Source: Fusobacterium varium
Lineage (GTDB): Bacteria; Fusobacteriota; Fusobacteriia; Fusobacteriales; Fusobacteriaceae
Assembly (NCBI GenBank): GCA_900637705.1
Contig: LR134390.1
Span: 620,001-684,000, forward strand
DNA: 64,000 bases
Direction: 5' to 3'
Positions 9,177 to 18,340 of the stretch are shown piece after piece. A program made the position numbers and the translations under genes. The stretch's first letter is position 1. Each line of letters opens with the position of its first letter. Under the pieces are notes generated by a model. That model saw only the letters and a list, made by a program, of their open reading frames with translations, did no database searches and was not told where the DNA came from.

Positions 9177-9837
9177 TTGAAAAAATCTACAAAGATATTA
9201 ATAGAAAATTTAATTGTGAGATTTCCTAAATTATCTAAAATTATCTAATTGTAAGGAAGAAATAGAAAATTCAATATTAGAAATAGTAAATTGCTATAAA
9301 AATAAAGGTAAACTGTTAATTTGTGGCAATGGTGGAAGTGCCTCAGATTCTTTACATATAGTGGGAGAACTTATGAAAAGTTTTGTACTTTCAAGAAAAT
9401 TAGAAAATAAATATATAGATAAAATTAAAAATATATTTCCACAAGAAGCAGAATATTTTATAAATAATTTACAAAGTTCATTACCTGCCATAGCTTTAGT
9501 GAGTGAAACTTCATTGATAACAGCTTATAGCAATGATAATAATTCTGAACTTGTTTTTGCTCAACAGGTATTAGGATATGGAAATGAAGGAGATATATTA
9601 ATAGCTATAAGCACATCTGGAAATTCAAAGAATGTTATTTATGCTTCTCAAATATCTAAAGTTAAAGGGATGAAAGTAATTTCCTTGACAGGGAAGCTTG
9701 GAGGAGAATTAAAAGATATATCAGATATAAATATAAATGTTGAAGAAAAAGAAACATATATTATTCAAGAGTATCATTTATCTATTTATCACACTTTATG
9801 TTTAGAAGTAGAAAATGAAATATTTGGGGAGGAATAA
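9177..9837 (+). CDS. gmhA: Phosphoheptose isomerase paralogue (SIS domain), frame broken by a 10-bp tandem duplication
   Basis: This family converts sedoheptulose 7-phosphate to D,D-heptose 7-phosphate, the HddA substrate. The SIS motifs LLICGNGGSASDSLHI and ILIAISTSGNSKNV are present. It is longer than the housekeeping copy at 38890-39465, with an insert carrying LSRKLENKYIDKIKN. The likely start is TTG 9177 after AAGAGGTG. The frame stops at 9250 because a 10-base unit (AAATTATCTA) is present twice in tandem, 9228-9237 and 9238-9247; removing one copy exactly rejoins PKLSNCKEEIENS. This differs from the homopolymer breaks elsewhere and may be a genuine off-mutation. Confidence 0.75.
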
Positions 9838-9840
9838 AAA

Positions 9841-10521
9841 TTGGAAGCAATAGTATTAGCTGGAGGTTTTGGAACAAGATTGAAAGAAGTGGTATCAGAT
9901 GTTCCTAAACCAATGGCTCCAGTGAATGGAAAACCTTTCTTAGAATATTTATTAAAAGATTTAAGTAAAAAAGGAATAAAGCATGTTATTTTAGCTGTTG
10001 GTTATAAAAAAGAAATAATAAAAGAATATTTTAAAAATAAATATGAAGATATAGAAATAACATATTCAGAAGAATTAGTGCCTTTAGGAACAGGGGGAGC
10101 TATAAAGAAAGCTTTAAAATTAGTAAAAGAAGAAGATGTTTTTATAGTTAATGGAGATACTTTCTTTGATGTTGATTTAAAAGGAATGAAAGAATTTCAT
10201 ACTGAAAATAAAAGTATCTTAACAGTAGCAGTAAAAGAAATGGAAAATTTTGATAGATATGGTTCTTTAGTAATAAAAGAAAATAGAATAATAGAATTTG
10301 AAGAAAAAAAGAAGAAAGATAAAGGGAAAATAAATGGAGGAATATATCTAATAAAAAAAGACTTATTGAGTAGGATGGAAAAAGAAAATTTTTCATTTGA
10401 AAAAGAGGTATTAGAAGATAAAAAAGTAGAAAAGTATTCATATGAAAGTGAAGGTTATTTTATAGATATAGGAATACCTGAAGATTATTTTAAAATAAGA
10501 AAGCAATTTGTTGTAATTTAA
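9841..10521 (+). CDS. hddC: D-glycero-alpha-D-manno-heptose 1-phosphate guanylyltransferase
   Basis: HddC makes the GDP-linked heptose from GTP and heptose 1-phosphate. The 226-residue protein has the nucleotidyltransferase loop VLAGGFGTRLKEVVSDVPKPMAPV, the GTGGAI segment and the metal-binding VNGDTFFDVDL. The start is TTG 9841, with a strong GGGGAGGAAT site upstream. Assignment as the guanylyltransferase of the D,D-heptose route rests on the hddA-gmhA-hddC order, which is a known conserved unit; sequence alone supports only the sugar-1-phosphate nucleotidyltransferase family. Confidence 0.85.
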   Translation: MEAIVLAGGFGTRLKEVVSDVPKPMAPVNGKPFLEYLLKDLSKKGIKHVILAVGYKKEIIKEYFKNKYEDIEITYSEELVPLGTGGAIKKALKLVKEEDVFIVNGDTFFDVDLKGMKEFHTENKSILTVAVKEMENFDRYGSLVIKENRIIEFEEKKKKDKGKINGGIYLIKKDLLSRMEKENFSFEKEVLEDKKVEKYSYESEGYFIDIGIPEDYFKIRKQFVVI

Positions 10522-10533
10522 AAGGAGAATTTA

Positions 10534-10590
10534 ATGGATATTTCTATAATAATTATTAATTATAATAAATTCAATAATAGAGAAAACTGA
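10534..10590 (+). pseudogene. Stub of a family 2 glycosyltransferase
   Basis: An ATG behind an AAAAGGAG site opens with MDISIIIINYNKFNN, the characteristic first beta strand of GT2 enzymes, then ends at TGA after 18 residues. No continuation in another frame is visible before the next gene at 10620. It looks like the 5' stub left when the rest of the gene was deleted or replaced. Confidence 0.6.
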
Positions 10591-10619
10591 AAGAATAAAA
10601 TATAGAAAAAGGATAAAAA

Positions 10620-11652
10620 ATGAAATATATATGTTTGTATTTTTGGGTAATTACAATTGGAATATTATATCTGAATAAAAATGATATGAATATAATAAGA
10701 TTAATATTTTTAATATTGACCTTATTTTCTGGGTTTAGATATTATGTTGGAGTGGATTATCCAATGTATATGAAAATATTTTCTTATATAAAAAATAACA
10801 TTAGTAATTATGAAGTCACGAGATTAGAAAAAGGTTATTATTTTTTAACAAAATTTATTGTTAATATAAATGGAACCCAACAACTAGTTTTTCTAATAAT
10901 AGCATTTTTTACAAACTATTTAATATATAAAAGTATAAAAAGAGAATCAAGCAATATATTGATGTCTACATTTATTTATTTTTTGGTAGGAGCGTATTAT
11001 TCTGCTGGGTTCAATTTAATTAGGTAAGTTATGGCAATTAGTATATTTTTTATTCAATTATTTTTATAAAGCAAAAAAAATAATGAAATATTTTTTAGGT
11101 ATAATTTTAGGAGGATTATTTCATAAAAGTTGTTTTTTATTATTACCATTATATTGGATATTAAATTTAAAATATAATAAATTTATAAAAATCATTTTAT
11201 TTTTTATTACAATAGCTTTTAATTTTTTATTGCCTAAACTATATGAAATATTAGGGTATGGTCAATATACAAAATTGAAATATGAAGCAACAACCAATTT
11301 TATAACATTATTTCTATTTTTTATTTTAGCATTATTAATAGAAATATTTTCAAAAAAAATTTTGTTAGATAATGTAAGTAAAAATATAAATTATTTCACA
11401 ATACTCTTAACTTTAACTATTTTTATTAATGAAAAAACATTTCCTACAATGAATCAAGTATTTGTACGAATGAGTTCATATTTTACTTTTTATTATATTA
11501 TTTTAATTCCACAATTATTGAAATCTGCAATAAAAAAATATTCACTAGCATTAAATCTAATTTTTTTTATTTGTATTTCAATTTTATATTTTAAAACCTT
11601 TTTATTACAGCTTCCAATTTATAAATATAATTTTATTTTATTTGAGTTTTAA
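10620..11652 (+). pseudogene. EpsG/Wzy-like polysaccharide polymerase with nonsense codon and frameshift
   Basis: A hydrophobic membrane protein of about 343 codons made of repeated transmembrane segments. Features of the EpsG family of putative polymerases are visible: RYYVGVDYPMYMKIF early, YYFLTKF, and the conserved NLIRQ motif, where the Gln codon is TAA (11025-11027) instead of CAA. In the same frame the protein continues VMAISIFFIQL, then a T5 run near 11065 shifts the frame; the rest (KYFLGIILGGLFHKSCFLLLPLYWIL) continues to 11652. The frameshift fits the homopolymer error pattern; the nonsense codon does not. If real, repeat-unit polymerisation by this gene is off. Confidence 0.7.
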
Positions 11653-11676
11653 TAAAAAAATAAGGAGATAATTTTA

Positions 11677-12746
11677 ATGAAGATAATAACATACTATTTG
11701 CCACAATTTCACGAAATTGAAGAAAATAATCTTTGGTGGGGAAAAGGTTTTACAGAATGGACAAATGTAAAAAATGGGAAAAAATTATTTAAAGAGCATA
11801 GTCAACCATTAAAACCATTAAATAATAATTATTATAATTTGCTAAATAAAGAAACAGTAGAATGGCAGAGTAAACTAGGAAATGAATATGGAATATATGG
11901 ATTTTGTTATTATCACTATTGGTTTAAAGGAAAAAAAATATTAGAGAAACCAGCAGAAAATTTACTTGAATGGAAGGAAATAAAGCAAAATTTCTGTTTT
12001 TGTTGGGCTAATCATTCTTGGAAAAAAACTTGGAATGGATTAAATGAAATCCTTATAAAACAGGAATATGGAGAAGAAGAAGATTGGCAAGAACACTTTA
12101 ATTATTTAGCCCCATTTTTTTTAGATAAAAGATATATAAAAATAGATGAAAAACCAGTGTTTATAATATACCAATCAGAAGATATTTTAAAGTTTGATGA
12201 AATGATAGATTTTTTTAATAAAGCATGTAAAAAAATAGGATATTCAGGAATTTATATAATAGAATCAAAAAATAATTTAAAAAATTTAAATTTTTTTTCA
12301 TCTAAAAGTTCTGCAATGGTGTTAAGGGAGCCTAATTGCTGTCTTAGTAAAAGAAATATTTTTCAAAAAGTTATTCAAAGATTAAAAAATAGTTTTTCAA
12401 AAAATTATTTATACTTTGTTCAAAAGTATAAATATGAAGAGTTTTTAAAAAAGAGTATAGATATATCTAATGAATTTTTAAATAAAAAAATATATCCAGG
12501 AATATTTACTGGTTGGGATAATACTTCAAGACATGGACGAAGAGGATATGTGATTGAAAGAAATACACCAAAGTTATTTAAAAAATATTTATTGGAAGAA
12601 AAAAAAATAATGAAAGAAAAAAATATAGATTATATTTTTTAAACGCTTGGAATGAATGGGCTGAAGGAATGTATCTAGAACCTGATGAAAAATTTAAATA
12701 TGGTTATTTAGAAGCTATAAAAGAAGTTATGGAAACAGAGGTATGA
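11677..12746 (+). CDS. WbsX-like polysaccharide protein (GH99-like domain), frame broken near 12640
   Basis: WbsX-type proteins occur in O-antigen and capsule clusters and are thought to be glycosyltransferases or GH99-like enzymes. The match is clear: an N-terminal [60 protein letters not shown], and a C-terminal [18 protein letters not shown] followed, after a one-base T-run shift, by [18 protein letters not shown] and YGYLEA. Joined length is about 356 residues. The SD is AAGGAG, 10 nt before the ATG. The rmlA ATG follows the TGA by one base. Confidence 0.85.
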
Positions 12747-12747
12747 G

Positions 12748-13611
12748 ATGAAAGGAATAATATTAGCAGGAGGAAGTGGAACAAGACTTTATCCAATAAC
12801 AAAATCAATATCAAAACAGATAACACCAATATATGATAAACCAATGATATATTATCCTCTATCAGTTTTAATGTTGGCTGGGATAAAAGATATCTTAATT
12901 ATTTCTACACCAAGGGATCTTCCTATGTTTGAAGAATTATTAAAAACTGGTTCAGATTTTGGCATATCTCTAAGTTATGCAGTACAGAAGCAGCCTAATG
13001 GTTTAGCAGAAGCATTTTTAATAGGAGAAAACTTCATTGGAAATGATTCATGTGCTCTAGTTCTTGGAGATAATATATTCTATGGTCATGGATTTACAGG
13101 AATGTTAAAAGAAGCTGAAGCAAGGAAAAAAGGAGCAACAATATTTGGATATTATGTACAAAATCCTAAAGATTTTGGAGTAGTAGAATTTGATGAAAAT
13201 AATAGAGCAATATCATTAGAAGAGAAACCAGAGAATCCAAAATCTAATTATGCAGTACCTGGATTGTATTTTTATGATAATACAGTAGTGGAAAAAGCTA
13301 AAAAAGTAAAACCTTCAAAAAGAGGAGAGCTGGAAATAACAACACTAAATGAAATGTATCTTAATGAAGGAATTCTAAATGTAACAAGCTTAGGAAGAGG
13401 GATGGCCTGGCTTGATACAGGAACACATGAAGCGCTTTTAGAAGCAGCAAACTATGTAAAAACAATTCAAAGTAGGCAAGGAGTAATGGTAGCCTGTCTT
13501 GAAGAAATTGCATATAGAAATGGTTGGATAACAAAAGAAAAAGTATATGAACTAGCAAAGCCATTGCTTAAATCTAAATATGGAGAATATTTGATGGATC
13601 TTATCAAATAG
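12748..13611 (+). CDS. rmlA: Glucose-1-phosphate thymidylyltransferase
   Basis: RmlA makes dTDP-glucose from dTTP and glucose 1-phosphate, the first step to dTDP-rhamnose. The 287 residues match the family length, with [22 protein letters not shown] at the N-terminus, [52 protein letters not shown] and [15 protein letters not shown]. It is followed 14 bases later by rmlC. rmlB is absent from the window and rmlD is only a remnant, so the dTDP-rhamnose route must be completed elsewhere or is defunct. Confidence 0.95.
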   Translation: MKGIILAGGSGTRLYPITKSISKQITPIYDKPMIYYPLSVLMLAGIKDILIISTPRDLPMFEELLKTGSDFGISLSYAVQKQPNGLAEAFLIGENFIGNDSCALVLGDNIFYGHGFTGMLKEAEARKKGATIFGYYVQNPKDFGVVEFDENNRAISLEEKPENPKSNYAVPGLYFYDNTVVEKAKKVKPSKRGELEITTLNEMYLNEGILNVTSLGRGMAWLDTGTHEALLEAANYVKTIQSRQGVMVACLEEIAYRNGWITKEKVYELAKPLLKSKYGEYLMDLIK

Positions 13612-13625
13612 ATGAAGGGAAAGAT

Positions 13626-14237
13626 ATGAGTAAATTTAAAAAGATAGAAACAGGAATAGAAGGTCTATACATATTAGAACCAACTGTATTTGGTGATGAA
13701 AGAGGATTTTTTTTAGAGACATATAATAAAAAAGAATTTGAGGAAATTGGGATATTTGAAGAATTTGTACAAGATAATCATTCTAAATCTAAAAAAGGGG
13801 TATTAAGAGGGCTTCACTTTCAAACTAAACATTCTCAAGGAAAGCTTGTAAGAGTAATAAAAGGAGCCGTATATGATGTAGCTGTGGATATTAGAAAAGG
13901 CAGTCCTACATATGGAAAATGGTATGGAATAGAATTAAACGCAGTAAACAAGAAAATGTTTTTCATCCCAAAAGGATTTGCTCATGGATTCTTAACATTG
14001 GAAGATGAAACAGAATTTCAATATAAATGTACAGACTTATATCATCCTGAATATGATTCAGGAATAATGTGGAATGATAAAGATATAAATATTAATTGGA
14101 ATTTTGAAAAATATGGACTAAAGGAAGAAAATATGGTTCTGTCAGAAAAAGATAAAAAACATCAATCTTTTAAAGAATACACAAAAAAAATAAAAGAAAA
14201 TATATTGCTTATAGGAACAAATGAGCAGTTAGGTTAG
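13626..14237 (+). CDS. rmlC: dTDP-4-dehydrorhamnose 3,5-epimerase running into an RmlD remnant
   Basis: RmlC epimerises dTDP-4-keto-6-deoxyglucose at C3 and C5. The cupin is complete: PTVFGDERGFFLETY, FVQDNHSKSKKGVLRGLHFQ, GKLVRVIKGAVYDVAVDIRKGSPTY, FIPKGFAHGFLTL and the C-terminal YDSGIMWNDKDINI. The catalytic His sits in RGLHFQ and the Tyr in EFQYKCTDLYHP. After about residue 188 the frame reads directly into NILLIGTNEQLG, which resembles the first strand and glycine loop of RmlD, then stops at TAG. Either rmlC was fused to rmlD and the second half decayed, or the junction is a deletion scar. Confidence 0.92.
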   Translation: MSKFKKIETGIEGLYILEPTVFGDERGFFLETYNKKEFEEIGIFEEFVQDNHSKSKKGVLRGLHFQTKHSQGKLVRVIKGAVYDVAVDIRKGSPTYGKWYGIELNAVNKKMFFIPKGFAHGFLTLEDETEFQYKCTDLYHPEYDSGIMWNDKDININWNFEKYGLKEENMVLSEKDKKHQSFKEYTKKIKENILLIGTNEQLG

Positions 14238-14317
14238 GACTTTCAAAGCTTTTTGATAAGTTAGGTATAAAGTATACAGCTAAGATTTTAAGAAATGTAA
14301 AAAAGGAGAAAATAAGT
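14195..14317 (+). pseudogene. rmlD: Remnant of rmlD (dTDP-4-dehydrorhamnose reductase) N-terminus
   Basis: Codons for ILLIGTNEQLG, an in-frame TAG at 14235-14237, then DFQ and, one frame over, KLFDKLGIKYTA resemble the start of RmlD (Rossmann strand, glycine loop, first helix, second strand). The similarity ends about 40 codons in, and a different gene starts at 14322. Both a stop and a frame change are present within this short piece, so it cannot be active. Confidence 0.55.
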
Positions 14318-14321
14318 AGCT

Positions 14322-15624
14322 ATGGATAGTTTTCAAAAATTTTTTGAAAAAGAATATAGTAAAGCTCTCTGCTATAAAAAAGTTAATATTGCAGGAATTT
14401 TATTTATAGATTATTTTCAAGATTATTATGGAATTTGGGAAAGGGATGAGTTAAAAAAAAGAATAAAAAATATTATAAAATTTTTTTTGATATTATTACC
14501 CTTTAAAAAAAAATAAGATATAACATTTTAAATGAAAACAAATATTTTAAATTGTTATTCTTATTAAATAGCGATGTTGAAGCAATAAATAATAAAACTA
14601 AAATATTAGAAAGTTTAATTCCAAAATTTAAAAAAATGATATTTTACTAATTACTTTTAGCAAAAAAATATATTTAAAATATAAAAATCAAGATTTTAAT
14701 ATCATATATATAAGTTTTTGGAAATGGACATTAAAGTTCCAAATAATAAAAAAAGTTAAGTTTAAATATTTAATTAAGGCTTTAAATATATGCCATACAA
14801 TAGATGTTTATGAGAATATTTTAGAAAAATATAAAATTGACTTGGTTTTAACTACTCAAGATCATGAACCACTAGATTATTCTTTAACGATGTTAGCCAA
14901 AGAAAAAAAAATAAAGACAATTAGTCATCAACATGCACTTTTTATAGAGGATGCAGGATATGAATACTATTATTCAGATTATTTAATGCTTTGGGGAGAA
15001 AGAAGTATTGAATTTTTAGCTAGAAAAGCTATAAAAAAAAATTGTTTTATAGTTGGGACAAATAAATATAATTTTCTTCTACAATATAGGAAAATAAAAA
15101 AAAGAAAATTAGTTCTATGTATGACAAATAATGGAAATGAATATGCAGAGATGAAGTTAATAAATAAATTTAATGATTTACCTTTTGAAAATGGAGAAAA
15201 AGTAATAAAACTTCATCCTTCTATTGATAAAAAAGATTTTATTAAAAAATATAAAAATATAAAAAATAATATAAAAATTTCAATGGGATATAGTGAAATA
15301 ATAGAAGCAAAATATTTATTAACTTATCAAACTACTGCATTTTTAGATGGATTATTTTGTGGAGCTTCTGTTTTGAATATTTGCATTGATGAATTAAAAG
15401 AAAATAAAATTCCTTGTAAGATTAAATATGAAAATATTGATGAAGAATTATTAAAAAGAGAAAGTGACAAAATATACTTTGATAAAATTTTGAGATTACA
15501 AGAAGAAGAATTGAAAAAACAAATATTATATACAAACTCAGAAATAAGAGAGAAAAAAATTATTGACCAAATATTAGAAAAAAATTATATTAATTTTGAG
15601 GAGGAAAAAGAAAATGTTAAATAA
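14322..15624 (+). CDS. Polysaccharide-cluster protein, possible GT-B transferase (frames broken)
   Basis: I do not recognise a precise family. Joining frames across A runs (near 14515, 14637 and others) gives about 434 residues. The C-terminal half has a GT-B-like flow: DLVLTTQDHEPLDYSL, KIKTISHQHALFIEDAGYEYYYSDYLMLWGE, FIVGTNKYNF, LVLCMTNNGNEY, VIKLHPSIDKKDF and YLLTYQTTAFLDGL. This arrangement (returned name tag, HP motif, late TAFLD segment) resembles CDP-glycerol or polysialyltransferase-like capsule transferases, but that is an impression, not an assignment. The 3' end overlaps the pseB start by 11 bases. Confidence 0.55.
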
Positions 15625-16624
15625 TTTAACAATACTAGTAACAGGGGGAACAGGTTCTTTTGGAAATAAATTTATAGAAAGAGTTTTAGAAGATTATGAA
15701 CCTAAAAAAATAATTATATATTCAAGAGATGAATTTAAACAAGATTTGATGAAGAAAAATTTTATAGCTAAATATGGAGAAGAAAAAACTAATAAATTAA
15801 GATTCTTTATTGGAGATGTAAGAGATAAAGAAAGATTATATAGAGCCTTCAAAGATGTGGATTATGTAATACATGCAGCAGCTATGAAACAAGTTCCAGC
15901 TTGTGAATATAATCCTTTTGAAGCAATAAAAACTAATATACATGGAGCAGAAAATATAATAGAAGCGGCAATAGATAGAAAAGTAAAAAAGGTGGTAGCA
16001 CTTTCAACAGATAAATCGGTAAATCCTATTAATCTTTATGGAGGAACTAAATTAGTATCAGATAAACTTTTTATATCCGCCAATGCTTATTCAGGAGATA
16101 AAGGAACAATATTTTCAATAGTAAGATATGGTAATGTAGCAGGAAGCAGAGGATCAGTTATTCCATTTTTTAAACAATTATTAGCTCAAGGGAAGAAAGA
16201 ACTTCCTATAACAGATATTCATATGACTAGATTCTGGATGATATTAGATGATGCAGTAGACTTAGTGTTTAAAGCATTAGAAGAAGCAAAAGGAGGAGAA
16301 ACATTTGTATTTAAAAACCCTTCATTCTTAATTACAGAATTAGCTGAAGCATTAAATCCAAATGGAAGCATTAAAGAAGTAGGAGTAAGAGAGGGAGAAA
16401 AAATTCATGAAGTAATGATAACTAAAGATGACTGGAGAAATACTTACGAATATGAAGATTATTATATAATCTATCCTCATTTTGAATGGTGGGATAAGAG
16501 TAAATTTAAAGATGGAGGAAAATTAATAAAGGAAAATTGGGAGTATAGTTCAGGAGAAAATGAAATATGGCTAGATGCAGAGGAATTAAGAAATAGAATA
16601 GAGAAATTAAATATAAAATATTAA
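15614..16624 (+). CDS. pseB: UDP-GlcNAc 4,6-dehydratase/5-epimerase-like (PseB/CapD family)
   Basis: The family makes UDP-4-keto-6-deoxy-HexNAc, the first step to pseudaminic acid or related 6-deoxy sugars. Visible: the NAD loop VTGGTGSFGNKFIERVL, YSRDEFKQ, GDVRDKERLYRAF, HAAAMKQVPACEYNPFEAIKTN, the STDKSVNP motif, the Tyr-x3-Lys pair in LYGGTKLVSDK, and the C-terminal GVREGEKIHEVMI. The ATG at 15614 follows GAGGAGG with 9 nt spacing and replaces an in-frame upstream candidate. Length (336) is normal for the soluble PseB type. Whether the end product is a pseudaminic acid type sugar depends on genes that are broken nearby. Confidence 0.88.
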   Translation: MLNNLTILVTGGTGSFGNKFIERVLEDYEPKKIIIYSRDEFKQDLMKKNFIAKYGEEKTNKLRFFIGDVRDKERLYRAFKDVDYVIHAAAMKQVPACEYNPFEAIKTNIHGAENIIEAAIDRKVKKVVALSTDKSVNPINLYGGTKLVSDKLFISANAYSGDKGTIFSIVRYGNVAGSRGSVIPFFKQLLAQGKKELPITDIHMTRFWMILDDAVDLVFKALEEAKGGETFVFKNPSFLITELAEALNPNGSIKEVGVREGEKIHEVMITKDDWRNTYEYEDYYIIYPHFEWWDKSKFKDGGKLIKENWEYSSGENEIWLDAEELRNRIEKLNIKY

Positions 16625-16635
16625 GAGGGAAGAAA

Positions 16636-17474
16636 ATGAATATAGTCTGTATAATTCAAGCTAGAACAACTTCAAGTAGATTACCGAATAAGGTGTTATT
16701 AAACTTGCCATATAATGGAGATAAAACAGTTTTAGAACAAGTAATTAATAGAGTTAAAGAATCAAAATATATAAATAAAATTGTTGTGGCAACAACCATT
16801 AATGAGACAGATAATAAAATTGAAAAATTGTGTGAAAGTTTACAAATAAGTTGTTTCAGAGGTTCAGAAGATAATGTTTTATCAAGATATTATGAGGCTG
16901 CTACTAAATATAAAGCTGATTTAATAATAAGAATCACAAGCGATTGTCCATGTATTGATTATGAAATAATGGATAAATTAATAGAATTCCACTTGAATAA
17001 TAATAATGATTTTAGTTCTAATAATCAGATTCATAGTTTTCCGCATGGCTTAGACTGTGAGATAGTTAACTATAATGTTTTGGTAGAAGCTTTTAAAAAT
17101 GCTACTGAAAAATATGAAAAAGAACATGTAATGCCATACATATATATAAGTAATCCTAATAAATATAAACTAGGAATATTAAAAGATAAAAATAATAATC
17201 ATGATATAAGAATTACTTTAGATACAAAAGAAGATTATATACTTTTATGTCTAGTATATGATTTTTTATATGAAAATGATAATTTTTTTAATAAGGATAA
17301 AATAATAAAATTATTTCAAGAAAAAAGTTATTTATATGAAATTAATAAAAATATTGAACAAAAAAAGTATGTAAAGATTTAATTGAGGAAGTTGAAGAAG
17401 CTAAAAAGTTATTAAAAAAACAAGATTTAAATAAAGCATATAATTTTCTAATAGAAAATTGGGAGAAAAAATGA
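16636..17474 (+). CDS. Cytidylyltransferase of the SpsF/PseF type (C-terminal frame shift)
   Basis: The protein activates a sugar acid or related sugar, usually with CMP. It begins IVCIIQARTTSSRLPNKVLLNL, has TVLEQVINRVKESKYINKIVVATT, CFRGSEDNVLSRYYEAATKY and IRITSDCPCIDYEIMD, all typical of the family. The frame stops at 17380 but continues one frame over as DLIEEVEEAKKLLKKQDLNKAYNFLIENWEKK to TGA 17472-17474, overlapping the next ATG, so an indel near 17360-17372 is likely. Its place between PseB-like and NeuB-like genes suggests it activates a nonulosonate; CMP specificity is inferred. Confidence 0.8.
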
Positions 17475-18339
17475 AAAAAATTTGTATACTAGGCACAGAA
17501 GGAATGCTTGGAATGGAATTAGTTAATAATTTTATTTATAAATATAAAATAGTAGGAATAGATAAAATAATAACTAAAAATGAAAAAATTCAATTTTATT
17601 GTTTGGACTTATTAAAATTTGAACAATTGGAAAAGATATTTCAAATAGAAAGACCAGATGTAATTATAAATGTAGCAGCAATAGTTAATTTAGATATTTG
17701 TGAAAGAAATTTTGAATTAGCTAAAAAATTACATTGGGATTTAAGCAGATTTATAAGTGATTATTGTCAAAAAACAGAGTGTAAATATATTTATATATCA
17801 ACAGACTCTATTTTTGATGGAAAAATTGGAAATTATAGAGAATGTGATTCACCTAACCCAATAAATAATTATGCAAAAACTAAGTATTTAGGGGAACAAG
17901 AAGCTTTAAAAACTCCAGAGTCAATAATAATAAGAACAAATATTTATGGATATTCAAGTAACCAAAATTCTCTATTAAAATGGGGATATGATTCTTTGAA
18001 GAATGGAATAAAAATAAAAGGCTTTACAAATGTTATATTTAATCCTGTTTCAATAAAACAGTTAAGTGATGCAGTAGATATTTTATTAAAAAAGAGTTTA
18101 AAGGAATAATCAATATTGGAAGCAATTTAAATTTAAGTAAGTATGAATTTTTAATGATAATAGAGAAATTTTTGCAACTTGAACAAAGAGTAGAAAAATC
18201 AGAGTTAAATGATAATTCTTCATTTCTAAAACGTCCTAAAATTACTACTTTAAACACAGAAAAAATGAGAGAAATTTTAGGAAAAGAATACAAGTGTGAA
18301 GATGGAATTTATGATATTTTGAAGGAAGTGAAAAAATAA
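17471..18339 (+). CDS. RmlD-like SDR sugar reductase/epimerase (frame broken near 18100)
   Basis: An extended short-chain dehydrogenase with RmlD-like substrate-binding domain. It shows the nucleotide loop ICILGTEGMLGMELVNNF, RPDVIINVAAIVNLDICE, YIYISTDSIFDG, and the Tyr-x3-Lys pair in NNYAKTKYLGEQEAL, then IIIRTNIYGY and NVIFNPVSIKQLSDAVDIL. A stop after KKSLKE is followed one frame over by FKGIINIGSNLNLSKYEFLMIIEKF and a C-terminus ending at TAA 18337-18339; the shift lies in an A-rich run. Joined length is about 289. The true ATG is 17471 with a GGGAG site. Sits in the nonulosonate-like block; reaction unknown. Confidence 0.78.
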
Positions 18340-18340
18340 A

